From positions 992,001-1,056,000 of the forward strand of contig NZ_CP012196.1 in the NCBI RefSeq assembly GCF_001190745.1: 64,000 nt of DNA, in the 5' to 3' direction. A program made the translations under genes and the position numbers. Below are positions 9,442-18,518 of the stretch, piece by piece. A model generated the notes under the pieces. It was given only the letters and a program-made list of their open reading frames with translations, was not told where the DNA came from and ran no database searches. Source of the DNA: Campylobacter gracilis. GTDB lineage: Bacteria > Campylobacterota > Campylobacteria > Campylobacterales > Campylobacteraceae. Within the stretch, counting starts at the first letter, position 1; every line of letters begins with the position of its first letter.

Positions 9442-10436
9442 AAGCCATAAAATTTATACTGCTAGCCCTGCTTTTAGTGGGCGAAGCGTTTGCGAGCCAG
9501 CCCGGTCTGATGCGCGCAAATCACGACTATATTTTAAATCAATTCGGCATCGAAAATAACGAATCGAGCAAAAACGTAGTCGCGGGCATATTCCGTGCGA
9601 TCAATGCAAGCGATCGCAAGCAGTTTAAGCATATCGTGACTTCGCAGTCGCACAATGCCTACTTAGTCAAATCCGAGGTCGATAACATCGAAGCTCCGGA
9701 ATTCTTATTGTATTTGGCAATGGTAGAATCTCATCTTAAAAATACGGTCACATCAGGCGCTAGCGCAGGTGGTATGTGGCAGCTGATGCCGGCGACCGCG
9801 AAAAATTTCGGTCTTAGAGTAGATAGTGCAGTAGATGAGCGTCGCGATCCCGCAGCCTCTACGGATGCTGCGTTTTCGTATATTTTGCATCTGAAGCAAA
9901 ATTTTGGCAAGTGGTATTTAGCGCTAATGGCGTATAATTGCGGCGATCAAAAACTTAAAAATGCGATTGCAGCTACTGGCAGCGATGATCTGGATCGCTT
10001 GCTAAAAAGTCCCGCACTTCCTAATGAGACTAAGAATTTTATCAAGCGCATTATCAAATACGCTTACATCGCTCAAAATGAAAATATGCGTAAAATTCTG
10101 CTTTTTGAAAGCGAGCCGTGGGGGCTAAAGCGTATCGCAGTAGCTCCGGGCACAAAGCTAAGCGCGGTTGCAAAACAGATCGGAATTTCGCCGTCGCAGA
10201 TGCAGGATTACAACGCGCATATTAAAAACGGAATTTCGCCGCTTAACGGCAAGTACTTCTTTTATATCCCGCAAAGCAAATATGCAGAATTTGTCGTAAA
10301 TCAAGGCGCGTTTCAAGCGTATGAACCACGTCTGAAACAGCGCAAGCCAGGACGTATGTTAGCAGGTTTGGCGAACGAGCTTAGCCTCAAAGACAAAAAC
10401 GAAATAGCGCTAAATAATATAAAATTCAACAAATAA
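9438..10436 (+). CDS. MltD-like lytic transglycosylase
   Basis: 332 residues. Signal peptide at 1 to about 19 (ends A-F-A-S). A family 1 SLT domain at about 85-190 carries the catalytic Glu in L-A-M-V-E-S-H-L followed by S-G-A-S-A-G-G-M-W-Q-L-M-P-A-T-A and the A-Y-N-C-G segment. A C-terminal LysM-like part (about 225-285, P-G-T-K-L-S-A-V-A-K-Q-I-G) probably binds peptidoglycan. It cleaves the MurNAc-GlcNAc bond in the periplasm. It is coupled to tatD and followed 13 bases later by rlpA, so the three form a cell-wall operon as in C. jejuni. Confidence 0.9.
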   Translation: MKAIKFILLALLLVGEAFASQPGLMRANHDYILNQFGIENNESSKNVVAGIFRAINASDRKQFKHIVTSQSHNAYLVKSEVDNIEAPEFLLYLAMVESHLKNTVTSGASAGGMWQLMPATAKNFGLRVDSAVDERRDPAASTDAAFSYILHLKQNFGKWYLALMAYNCGDQKLKNAIAATGSDDLDRLLKSPALPNETKNFIKRIIKYAYIAQNENMRKILLFESEPWGLKRIAVAPGTKLSAVAKQIGISPSQMQDYNAHIKNGISPLNGKYFFYIPQSKYAEFVVNQGAFQAYEPRLKQRKPGRMLAGLANELSLKDKNEIALNNIKFNK

Positions 10437-10449
10437 GATCGGATCGTAG

Positions 10450-11205
10450 GTGTCGTACCAGAAAATCGCTCTTTTTAGTGCGCTTTTTGCGCTGATTCTT
10501 GCCGGTTGCTCGTTTCGCACCGCACCGCCTTCTAGATCGTCTGTGGGCGGTGCGGGCAAGATCGGCAAAAACTCTCCCGCTACTATGCGCCCTTATAAAA
10601 TCAACGGCAAAACCTACTATCCCGAACAAGTAAGCGTCGGTGACACTCAAATCGGCATCGCCAGCTGGTATGGGCCGAATTTTCATGGTAAATACACCTC
10701 AAACGGCGAAATTTACGATATGAACGGCATGACCGCCGCGCACAAAACCTATCCAATGAATACTATGGTAAAGGTCACGAATCGCGACACCGGCGCTACC
10801 GCAACCGTGCGCATCAACGATCGTGGTCCATTCGTGGATGGTCGCATCATCGATCTTAGCAAAACAGCTGCTAATTTAGTAGGCGTATTTGCCAAAGGTA
10901 CGGCGCCGGTAAAACTCGAAGTAGTGGGCTTTTATGGGCATACTATCGCCAAAGGCTCGCCGAAAGCAACCATTGTCGGCGGAAATTTTATGGTGCAAAT
11001 CGGTGCGTTTAGAAACAGAAGCGGCGCACAAATTTATCAGCGCGATTACCACGGCACGGCGGGATATCCTGCGATCATCAAAGAATTTAGCATAGATGGC
11101 GCGCCAATTTATCGCGTCTTTTTAAGCGGATTTAAGAGTGAGGATGAGGCGAGAGATTTCGCGCATAATGGCAAGTTTACTGGAGCTTTCATCGTAAGGG
11201 AGTAG
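10450..11205 (+). CDS. rlpA: RlpA-family septal lytic transglycosylase lipoprotein
   Basis: 251 residues, GTG start at 10450. Lipoprotein signal with lipobox L-A-G-C at residues 17-20. The double-psi beta-barrel (about 70-160) contains A-S-W-Y-G, F-H-G-K-Y-T-S-N-G-E, T-A-A-H-K-T and the catalytic-region N-D-R-G-P-F-V-D-G-R-I-I-D-L-S. A C-terminal SPOR domain (about 175-250, F-M-V-Q-I-G-A-F) binds denuded glycan at division sites. It probably trims septal peptidoglycan with the preceding transglycosylase. Confidence 0.92.
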   Translation: MSYQKIALFSALFALILAGCSFRTAPPSRSSVGGAGKIGKNSPATMRPYKINGKTYYPEQVSVGDTQIGIASWYGPNFHGKYTSNGEIYDMNGMTAAHKTYPMNTMVKVTNRDTGATATVRINDRGPFVDGRIIDLSKTAANLVGVFAKGTAPVKLEVVGFYGHTIAKGSPKATIVGGNFMVQIGAFRNRSGAQIYQRDYHGTAGYPAIIKEFSIDGAPIYRVFLSGFKSEDEARDFAHNGKFTGAFIVRE

Positions 11206-11442
11206 CAGTTTTATTTGACGGCTTTTACTTTCGTTTTTTTGCTTGATAAGGGCTTTGTTAAATTTATTTGTGAGCTACTTGCAGTAAAATTTCCCGTCAT
11301 CTAATAGTTATCTGCTTTAGCTGCGGCGAAGTGCGAACTACTTGCAAGCTATTCGTAGCAAAAAGTGCGCCTGCCCGCTTGAGCTTTGTTTTTTAATAGG
11401 ACGCCGCAGCTGATAAAATTTTATATTGCTAGGGGATAAAGC

Positions 11443-11679
11443 ATGCAAAAATATCCGGAAGTGTATAGTTTAGAAAAGAGTTTGGCTATACTTGAAAAAT
11501 ATAAAGACGAGCTGAGCGCAGAACAATACGAGCAAAACAGATCTATCATCTGTAACCACGCGATAGAGGGTATGTTTGCAAACGAGCAAGATATAATCGA
11601 TCTTATCAAGGTCGATAAGGGAGAAAAAACATCCGATGAGATAATAAACGAATATAAAAAAGAGTGGGGCGTTTTATAG
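11443..11679 (+). CDS. VbhA-like antitoxin domain protein (orphan)
   Basis: 78 residues with a good ribosome site (AGGGGATAAAGC before ATG). The C-terminal half has the layout of VbhA-type Fic antitoxins: N-H-A-I-E-G-M-F-A-N-E-Q-D-I, then G-E-K-T-S-D-E-I-I-N-E-Y-K. The I-E-G-M core resembles the inhibitory (S/T)xxxE(G/N) motif whose Glu blocks ATP positioning in Fic AMP-transferases, although Asn stands where Ser/Thr is expected. Normally a fic gene follows; here the next gene is unrelated and on the other strand. Either a stranded antitoxin or a regulator; family call is moderate. Confidence 0.6.
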   Translation: MQKYPEVYSLEKSLAILEKYKDELSAEQYEQNRSIICNHAIEGMFANEQDIIDLIKVDKGEKTSDEIINEYKKEWGVL

Positions 11680-11753
11680 CGCAGTAGAAAATATTTAATT
11701 TGGATGGCGAAATATCAGAGGTATTTTGACGCGGCTCATTGGTTCTTTGAATT

Positions 11754-12239
11754 TTAATCGTGCAGAAAAGTTACGACTTCGTGTTCTTTTGGTAAAAATT
11801 TTCTGCTATTGATACCATCATCTCCGTATTCCAATAATGCTTCATTTAAAATTTCATAAATTTCATCCATTGAAATATCTCCAATGTCAGAATTTACGCT
11901 TTGGAATATATATTTGATTTTAAATGGATTTTCCGTGAAATATTTACTCGTTGTCTCGTCATAAATTCGCCTTATATCAAGCTCGATATCTCTACCTTTA
12001 TAGTGAAACAACCAAATATCCTCACCCGTATAGCCATCTCGCGGATCCGGCATAGATGCCAAACATACATGAATAAGCCAAGCATCTCTTTGCCTATCGA
12101 TAACCCAATTCATCCAATCGGTATCATTATCCTGGATTGGGTATGTGTAATTGTGTTTCATCAATAACTCGTTCATATTGCTTAAAATATCATATTTCTC
12201 CAAGTCCTCTTTAGAAATATATTCTGCTACAAACGCCAT
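11754..12239 (-). CDS. Hypothetical acidic protein, unknown function
   Basis: 161 residues, not recognised. Cytoplasmic: no signal or membrane segment. Acidic, rich in Asp/Glu and aromatic residues, with W-M-N-W-V-I-D-R-Q-R-D and D-I-W-L-F-H-Y-K-G-R-D-I-E-L-D segments. Small soluble acidic proteins of this make-up are often immunity proteins, but nothing nearby supports that directly. It converges on the VbhA-like gene and is AT-richer than the housekeeping neighbours, so the pair may be a small acquired island. The gene is likely real because its frame is open throughout with normal codons and it has an AGGAGAGCT-like ribosome site. Confidence 0.6.
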   Translation of the reverse strand: MAFVAEYISKEDLEKYDILSNMNELLMKHNYTYPIQDNDTDWMNWVIDRQRDAWLIHVCLASMPDPRDGYTGEDIWLFHYKGRDIELDIRRIYDETTSKYFTENPFKIKYIFQSVNSDIGDISMDEIYEILNEALLEYGDDGINSRKFLPKEHEVVTFLHD

Positions 12240-12425
12240 CTAGCTCTCCTTGAGAAATTCTATAATTTAAAGTAGATCGCTCGTATATAGACCGAACAAA
12301 GACGAGATTTCAAATTTTAATCCTTTTACTGACGAGAACTTATCGTTAAAGCTGCCAATTTATATGCGATTATCGTCAATTTTTACTATAACCTTTCGTA
12401 AAATTCGTTATGAAATTTAAAAATT

Positions 12426-13259
12426 TCAAGCGCTTTGTCGCTCGCCACCTCTTTTAAATTTAGCGTCCAAAAATACGCAGAATTTCACGCCGTATAGGTA
12501 GAAAATCCAGCTTATGTAGATCCACAGAAAGAAAAATAGCGCGACCGAAAACGAGCCGTAGATGCTAAGATAGGTTTTGTTATAAAAGACGTATTGCGCA
12601 AAAACCAGTCTTGAAAGCCACCATAAAATCGATGCTACGAGCGATGAGGCAAGCACCGCTTTTGCGCGGATCTCGCGGTTGATCGCCGTAGCATAAGTAA
12701 TCGCAAAGATCCCCCAAACGATTAAGTAGGGTAGAATTTTAAGCAAATTTATCCAGCTTGTAAACTCGGTTTTATTTAGTAGCTCCTGAAGCTCGCCGCT
12801 GATATAAAACGATGCTCCAAGTCCTACAGGAGCGAGTGTCATCAGCGTCCAGTAGGTGCTTAGGCTCTTAAAAAAGCTTCGCTCGGGCGAATGCGAAATG
12901 CGCGCGATAATCGCTTCAAAGTCTCCGAAAAACAGCACCGACGTAACTAACACTGCGCAAAAGCCCGTTACGCCAAGGCTTAGTCCGTTTGCCATAAATT
13001 CCTCGATATAGTGTGCCATGCTCGCTTGATTTGCAGGCAGGAAGTTTGAAAAGATAAAGCCCATAATCTTGTCGTAGTAGCCTTTGAAGCTTGGCAGCTG
13101 CATAAAAACGCTAAGCGAGACCATCAGCACCGGCAATAGCGCCAGAATCGTGTGAAAGCTAAGGCTTGATGCATGGTGCATGAGCTCGGTATCGTAGAGG
13201 CGGAAGAAATTTTTGAGTCGGTTTTGCGCTTGCTTAAGCGCCGGTATTAGTTTTTTCAT
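12426..13259 (-). CDS. YihY/RbnA-family inner membrane protein
   Basis: 277 residues, about six membrane segments. The family pattern is clear: H-H-A-S-S-L-S-F-H-T-I-L-A-L-L-P near residue 30, a P-G-L-G-like loop P-V-G-L-G-A-S-F-Y-I, and a last part Y-G-S-F-S-V-A-L-F-F-F-L-W-I-Y near 235. The family was once misassigned as ribonuclease BN; its true role is an uncharacterised inner-membrane function. Monocistronic, with 160-180 base spacers either side. Confidence 0.88.
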   Translation of the reverse strand: MKKLIPALKQAQNRLKNFFRLYDTELMHHASSLSFHTILALLPVLMVSLSVFMQLPSFKGYYDKIMGFIFSNFLPANQASMAHYIEEFMANGLSLGVTGFCAVLVTSVLFFGDFEAIIARISHSPERSFFKSLSTYWTLMTLAPVGLGASFYISGELQELLNKTEFTSWINLLKILPYLIVWGIFAITYATAINREIRAKAVLASSLVASILWWLSRLVFAQYVFYNKTYLSIYGSFSVALFFFLWIYISWIFYLYGVKFCVFLDAKFKRGGERQSA

Positions 13260-13418
13260 ACGGGCGATTTTACATTAAAATTTTAGAATTTCATATAAAT
13301 TTGCGCAATTTTTCTTTTGTATCGCGGTATATCGTCTATGAAATTTAAAGCTAAAAAATGCGGTTACAAATATATAAATTTATATCTCGAATTTAGTCTA
13401 AATTTAGGAAAATTTTTC

Positions 13419-13424
13419 TAATAT
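13419..13424 (+). promoter_or_regulatory. Candidate -10 for the siderophore receptor
   Basis: TAATAT preceded by a T5 run (13413-13417). It places transcription start near 13431, which makes the upstream in-frame ATG at 13423 unlikely to be used and supports ATG 13468. The AATAATATTAAAT stretch at about 13432-13445 could hold a Fur site, but I see no convincing match. Confidence 0.35.
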
Positions 13425-13467
13425 GCTAAAAAATAATATTAAATATATCCATAACGAAGGGAAAATA

Positions 13468-15735
13468 ATGGAACGAAGGAAAACGATGAAATTTAAAATT
13501 TCATTAGCGGCATGTATGTGTCTGCTATGCAGCAGTTTAGCTGCAGCGCAAAGTGGCGGTAATTCTGCGCCTGAAAAGTCGCAGAATATGGGCGTAATCG
13601 AGGTAAATTCCGTCGGCGATAATATCAGCGAGAGCGGCATCGACGAGGGCTTTTTGAGCAAAAATGTGCAGCAAGGCATGCTTGCTGGCAAGCGCGCTTT
13701 GGATCTTCCGTATCAGATCAACACGATCAGCAAGGAGATCATGAACCACCAAGGCGTCACCGGCTACGAGGAGGCGGTCAAATACTTCCCGTCCGCGCAG
13801 ATTCAGATGCGCGGCGGCGCTACGGTCGGACGCCCGCAGACGCGCGGCTTTGAAGGTAGCGTCGTAGGCAATAGTTTCTGGGACGGCTTTTATACGATTT
13901 CGACGACGGCGATTCCGATGGCGATGTTTGAGAGTTTTCAGGTACAAAACGGCGTCGCAGGCTCGCTCTACGGCGCGCAAAATCCAGTGGGCATTTTCAG
14001 CTACACGCGCAAGCGCCCGGTAAAAGATCAATACATCATCTGGAGTGATTATATGTCGCGAAGCAATCTGGGGCTTGGTCTTGATCTATCCGATAAATTT
14101 GAAAAATTCGGCTACCGCACGGTGTTTTACGGATCAAACGGCGACAGACAACCGAAGGGCTCAAATTTGCAGCGCCGCCTAGCCAGCGTCACGATGGAAT
14201 TTTATCCGACGGGCGATCTTACTTTTGAAACCGCGGCTAGCTATTATGAGCACAATACCAAGGGCTTTGCGGGGCAGTTTGCTCTTGGCGTGCGAGACGG
14301 CAAGATCGTAGACGGCATGGAGCTTCCAAAGGCGGTGGATTCTTCAAAACGCGGTCTTGGTCAGAGCTTTGGAGGTATGCATCTAAAAACCACTACCGCA
14401 AGCGCAAAATTTAAATTTACGCCTACCGATAAATGGTATTTAGAGGGCGGCTTTCAGTTTCAGCGCGCCGATCGTGATACTCATGGAGTTGTAAATTATA
14501 TCTTGCCTAGCACACATCCGCAATATACAAAGCCGGGCGATTATAAAACCAGACACAGCGGCGGTGCTACGGCGGCATATAGATTCGATCTGCCAAGCGG
14601 CTATCTCAAGGCTAATACGCAGTTTAACACGGGCGATATCGAGCACGATTTCAGCGTGCAGACTAACGGCTATCACTGGACGCAGGATAGATATAAAAAC
14701 GCGAGCACAAACTACACCTCGCCTACCATAGGCAATATCTACGATCCTAAAATTCTAAATTACACCGGCGCTAGGCGCGGAAGTGGGCTGTATCACTATG
14801 CGGTTTTGGATATGTATAACGTCTCGGTGTTAGACGATATCACGATAAACGATAAATTTGACGTGATGCTAAGCGCATCTAAGGCGTGGATGAGGCAGGA
14901 ATCCTACAATGCCCGCCAGCAAAGACTTGTTAAAGCCTATAGCGATTCGGGCTATAGTTGGGCGAGCAGCTTGATCTTCCATCCGATAGAGGATGCTAGC
15001 ATCTACTACACCTATGCAGATAGCTTGCAGCAGGGCTCTACCTATGTTTATAATAGCGGTCCGCATAACGGTGAGGTTTCCTCTACGTCGCCGTATCGCT
15101 CCAAGCAGCACGAGATCGGCGCTAAGATTCGCGTAGCCGATATGATTGATTTTAGCGTGGCGTATTTTGATATACGTCGTCCGATTGCTTACTTGAATAG
15201 TTCTACGGGGATCTACGGCATAAATGGCGAGCAGCGCAACCGCGGATTTGAGTTTATGAGCGGCGGACGAATTACGCAAAATTTAAGCGTGCTGGGCGGC
15301 TTTACCTACATCGATCCTAAGATGCATAACGTAAGCATCGCGGGCGCTAATCGCAAGGTCGCAAACGGCATCCCTAAACTAAACGCAAATTTAATGCTTG
15401 ATTACGTGATCCCGGGCACCGATAAGCTTGCGATCAGTACGAATTTCCACTACACTAGCAAGATGTATCTGGATGATCTAAACACTCAGCACACTCCTAG
15501 CTTTTTCGTTACCGATCTTGGTATCAGATATACGAGCGAGCGTCTTTTGGGCGATAAGACTACGCTGCGCTTCAACGTAAATAACGTATTTAACAAAAAA
15601 TACTGGGCGGGAATGTATCCTGCGAGCGCCGACGGTGCGGGCGGTCTTAACGTAACTAGCGTGCTAGGCTCGGCAAACGGCGTGACGCTCGGCGAGAGCA
15701 GAAGCTTCATGCTCTCTGCGGAGATAAAATTTTAA
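13468..15735 (+). CDS. TonB-dependent siderophore receptor
   Basis: About 755 residues. After a signal peptide (K-F-K-I-S-L-A-A-C-M-C-L-L...A-A-A-Q) comes the plug domain (about 60-200) with D-L-P-Y-Q-I-N-T-I-S and Q-M-R-G-G-A-T-V-G-R-P-Q-T-R-G-F, then a 22-strand barrel ending in E-I-K-F. The plug pattern and the barrel hallmark Q-H-E-I-G-A-K match siderophore (FhuA/FhuE/FcuA-like) receptors. ATG 13468 (GAAGGG ribosome site) and ATG 13486 (GAAGGA site, direct start of the signal peptide) are both plausible. It works with TonB-ExbBD. No siderophore ABC genes are adjacent; iron regulation is likely but not shown. Followed by a strong terminator. Confidence 0.92.
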   Translation: MERRKTMKFKISLAACMCLLCSSLAAAQSGGNSAPEKSQNMGVIEVNSVGDNISESGIDEGFLSKNVQQGMLAGKRALDLPYQINTISKEIMNHQGVTGYEEAVKYFPSAQIQMRGGATVGRPQTRGFEGSVVGNSFWDGFYTISTTAIPMAMFESFQVQNGVAGSLYGAQNPVGIFSYTRKRPVKDQYIIWSDYMSRSNLGLGLDLSDKFEKFGYRTVFYGSNGDRQPKGSNLQRRLASVTMEFYPTGDLTFETAASYYEHNTKGFAGQFALGVRDGKIVDGMELPKAVDSSKRGLGQSFGGMHLKTTTASAKFKFTPTDKWYLEGGFQFQRADRDTHGVVNYILPSTHPQYTKPGDYKTRHSGGATAAYRFDLPSGYLKANTQFNTGDIEHDFSVQTNGYHWTQDRYKNASTNYTSPTIGNIYDPKILNYTGARRGSGLYHYAVLDMYNVSVLDDITINDKFDVMLSASKAWMRQESYNARQQRLVKAYSDSGYSWASSLIFHPIEDASIYYTYADSLQQGSTYVYNSGPHNGEVSSTSPYRSKQHEIGAKIRVADMIDFSVAYFDIRRPIAYLNSSTGIYGINGEQRNRGFEFMSGGRITQNLSVLGGFTYIDPKMHNVSIAGANRKVANGIPKLNANLMLDYVIPGTDKLAISTNFHYTSKMYLDDLNTQHTPSFFVTDLGIRYTSERLLGDKTTLRFNVNNVFNKKYWAGMYPASADGAGGLNVTSVLGSANGVTLGESRSFMLSAEIKF

Positions 15736-15762
15736 AATCTAGCGAGTTTAAAATTTTTGCTT

Positions 15763-15793
15763 AAGCGGCGCGAATGATTATGGCGCCGCTTTT
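15763..15793 (+). terminator. Rho-independent terminator of the siderophore receptor
   Basis: AAGCGGCGC (15763-15771) pairs with GCGCCGCTT (15783-15791) over 9 GC-rich bases with an 11-base loop, followed by TT and an AT-rich tail, 28 bases after the receptor stop. Confidence 0.8.
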
Positions 15794-15992
15794 AAATTTA
15801 TGAAATTTTATCGCTCTAAGCGGCGAGATTAAATTGAACGAGGCTTGTTTTAATTCATTTTAAAATTTAAGCCTCGGATTTTGGAATTTTAAACATTGAT
15901 TTTAAAATTTCGATCTTTAAATTTTTTAGGTCGCCGTGCCTAAGCTCGCCCGCAAATTTTATCGCGCAGTTTAAAATTTAGACGTTTTTAGT

Positions 15993-15998
15993 TATAAT
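15993..15998 (+). promoter_or_regulatory. Candidate sigma70 promoter (-10)
   Basis: TATAAT with a T5 run immediately upstream (GTTTTTAG), 28 bases before the next start codon. It is the likely promoter for the TrkA-like/aroB/mscS/mtaB/FtsH-like operon. Confidence 0.6.
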
Positions 15999-16025
15999 CT
16001 TTGCAAAACCACGAAACGGAGAGCA

Positions 16026-17444
16026 ATGAAACAAGTTTTAATCATCGCAAGCGGAAAGTTTGCGCGCCATTTTTTATCCAAAGTTTGTAAAATTAAAGAT
16101 GTCATCAGATCATATCGCGTCATAGCTAAAAATATGGATGCCGTGCCCTCAGAGCTTGAAAACGAGTCAAATTTTTCGGTCGAAATTTTTGATCCTACTA
16201 GCATTGAGCGGTTGCGCGTGGTGCTAGCAGAAGAGGAATTTGACCGCTGCATAGTGATAATGGAGGATGAATTTGACACTAAAGTAACACTTGAAAATTT
16301 AAAGACGCTCGCTTCGGATTTAGAGCTTTATGTGGCTGATTTTTGGGGACTTTTGCGCGAAAATAAAAATGAAGCTCACGTAAAAATCGTAAATACCCTT
16401 GCGCTAAATTCCTCGCGCTTCATCGGTTTTTTACCCGATAGCCCCGTTTTTGCTGATAATATCGGGCTTGGACGCGGAGAGATAATGGAGGTAAAAGTGC
16501 CCGTAGGAAGCTCGTTTGCGTATAAAAAAATCAGCACGCTTTCTAATGCCAAATATCAAATTCCGATGATCTACCGCCACAATAATTACATCGTAACGAC
16601 ACCCGGCTCGCGGATATATCCGAATGATACGATCTTGGTCGTTGGTGAGCCGAGCGCGCTGCGAGTGGTGTTTGCTGAAGTAAAAAAGCAAAGCGGGCAA
16701 TTTCCATCGCCGTTTGGGCTAAATATTTTCGCGCTAATCGATATGAAAAAAATGAGCGACGACGAGATAGCTAGGACGGTTAGGGCGCTTGAGTTTTTGG
16801 ATTTACATATTAGAAATCATAAAATTTATCTGCGAATTTTAAATCCTCTGCTAAACGACGCTTTTAGCGAGCTTAAAGCGCTGTGTGAGCGGGATAAATT
16901 TGAAATTCTCATCAATTACTCGGGCGAATTAAATTTAAAGCGCGATGTGAGCGAAAATAAAGCGGGCTTGGTAGTTTGCTCAAGCGGAGTTTTCGAAGCG
17001 AAAAAAGCAGCACTTAAAGCGCTTGAAATTCCCGTGCTAAGCCTTGGAGAGGGCGAGCTAAAAGATGTGCGTAAAAGTGTCGTACTAAGTGCCGGCGAGC
17101 GGCTTCGTGAGGAATCAAGTATCGTCTTTGACATAAGCTCGCAGCTAGGGCTAGACGTGTATTTGTATATTTTCGGCGAGAGCGAAAGGGGCGAGTTTGC
17201 GCAAAGCTACGTAAGCTTATCGAAGCTTTTTAAGCAGAGTTTATTCGTGATTTCTTGCGAGCGGCAAAACCCGATTTTAGCGCTAGGCAGCGAGCGAGAT
17301 CTGTTGCAGTTCGTGCCATTTAATGATAGAATTTTGGCGCGCAAGCTCACATCGATTTTCAATCAGGATTTGGATCAGATGTATTTTAAGCTAGGCAAAA
17401 ATCATCAAATTTTCGTTCCGAGCGATTACGGGTATGAAAAGTAA
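16026..17444 (+). CDS. TrkA-like NAD-binding/RCK_C protein (COG3400 type)
   Basis: 472 residues, cytoplasmic, no membrane segments. The N-terminus (K-Q-V-L-I-I-A-S-G-K-F-A-R-H-F) is a Rossmann-like TrkA_N unit with a loosened glycine motif; residues about 140-225 form a TrkA_C (RCK_C) ligand-binding unit (N-I-G-L-G-R-G-E-I-M-E-V-K-V-P, then D-T-I-L-V-V-G-E-P); the rest is unassigned. Such proteins usually gate potassium or other ion transport, but no channel partner is beside it. It precedes aroB by 42 bases with the mscS gene further down, which suggests a link to ion or osmotic control. Partner is inference. Confidence 0.75.
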   Translation: MKQVLIIASGKFARHFLSKVCKIKDVIRSYRVIAKNMDAVPSELENESNFSVEIFDPTSIERLRVVLAEEEFDRCIVIMEDEFDTKVTLENLKTLASDLELYVADFWGLLRENKNEAHVKIVNTLALNSSRFIGFLPDSPVFADNIGLGRGEIMEVKVPVGSSFAYKKISTLSNAKYQIPMIYRHNNYIVTTPGSRIYPNDTILVVGEPSALRVVFAEVKKQSGQFPSPFGLNIFALIDMKKMSDDEIARTVRALEFLDLHIRNHKIYLRILNPLLNDAFSELKALCERDKFEILINYSGELNLKRDVSENKAGLVVCSSGVFEAKKAALKALEIPVLSLGEGELKDVRKSVVLSAGERLREESSIVFDISSQLGLDVYLYIFGESERGEFAQSYVSLSKLFKQSLFVISCERQNPILALGSERDLLQFVPFNDRILARKLTSIFNQDLDQMYFKLGKNHQIFVPSDYGYEK

Positions 17445-17486
17445 TCGAAATTTATGTTACAATTACCCAAAAATCAAAGGTAGCGT

Positions 17487-18518
17487 ATGAAAATCGATCT
17501 TAATTTAGGCAAAAAATACAGCGTTTTTATCGACGAATTGCAAGAGATTAAACTCAAAGGCAAGGTAGCGATCATCACAAACCCCAAAGTAGGGGGGCTG
17601 TGGCTTGATTTCTTACTGCAGCGGCTAGATTGCGAGCAAAAATTTATCATCACGATCCCAGACGGCGAAGAGTATAAAAATACCGCGAGCGTGGAGCAAA
17701 TTTTAGAGCAGCTTTTCAGCTCCAAGCTTGATCGCAAAAGCACGCTCATTGCTCTTGGCGGCGGCGTCATCAGCGATATAACGGGCTTTTGCGCGAGCAT
17801 TTATGAGCGCGGCATCGATTTTATCAATATACCTACGACCTTGCTAGCGCAAGTGGATGCAAGCGTCGGCGGCAAGACGGGCGTGAATAATCGCTTCGGC
17901 AAAAATTTAATCGGCTCCTTTTATCAGCCGCGCGTGGTTTATTGCGAGAGTAAATTTTTATCGACGCTTCCTGCGCGAGAGTTTGCCGCAGGCGTCGCAG
18001 AGGCGGTAAAGATGGCTGTATGCTTTGATGGCGAGCTGTTTAAATTTTTCGAGACGCACGATCTAAAAAGCGCCGATGAAATTTCGCATATAATCGCTCG
18101 CTGTGTGGAGATTAAAGCAAGCGTCGTAGAGCGTGACGAGCGCGAAAGCGGCGTGCGCGCAGTGCTAAACTACGGACACACCTTTGCTCACGCTATTGAA
18201 AAAATTACTAATTATAAAAAATTTTTGCACGGCGAGGCTGTGGCGATCGGCATGGTGATGGCAAATACGCTAGCGCGTCGCCTCGGCAAACTAAGCGGCG
18301 AACAGGAGGAGCGAATCCGCAAAGTGCTTCAAAAATTCGCACTTCCGATAAAATTTCACGTAGAGGATGCAGCGGAATTTTACGAGCTGTTTTTTCTCGA
18401 TAAAAAGAGCGAAAACGGCAAGATAAAATTTATCCTGCCTGACGGCATCGGTAAATTCTACGCTTCCAAAGAGATCGCAAAAGATGAAGTAATCGCAGCG
18501 CTGAAAGAGTTTGAATGA
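17487..18518 (+). CDS. aroB: 3-dehydroquinate synthase
   Basis: 343 residues, normal length. Second step of the shikimate pathway: DAHP to 3-dehydroquinate using NAD and a divalent metal. NAD-binding G-G-G-V-I-S-D-I-T-G-F at about 92-102, the substrate site V-D-A-S-V-G-G-K-T-G-V-N near 133, and metal ligands in E-A-V-K and L-N-Y-G-H-T-F-A-H-A and L-H-G-E-A-V. AAAGGTA precedes the ATG. The stop overlaps the next ATG by 4 bases. aroB followed by mscS, mtaB and an FtsH-like gene repeats the C. jejuni order. Confidence 0.97.
   Translation: MKIDLNLGKKYSVFIDELQEIKLKGKVAIITNPKVGGLWLDFLLQRLDCEQKFIITIPDGEEYKNTASVEQILEQLFSSKLDRKSTLIALGGGVISDITGFCASIYERGIDFINIPTTLLAQVDASVGGKTGVNNRFGKNLIGSFYQPRVVYCESKFLSTLPAREFAAGVAEAVKMAVCFDGELFKFFETHDLKSADEISHIIARCVEIKASVVERDERESGVRAVLNYGHTFAHAIEKITNYKKFLHGEAVAIGMVMANTLARRLGKLSGEQEERIRKVLQKFALPIKFHVEDAAEFYELFFLDKKSENGKIKFILPDGIGKFYASKEIAKDEVIAALKEFE

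Noticed and set aside
13425-13467. Fur box before the siderophore receptor
   Set aside because: AATAATATTAAAT is AT-rich but does not show a clear GATAATnATTATC-like pattern.
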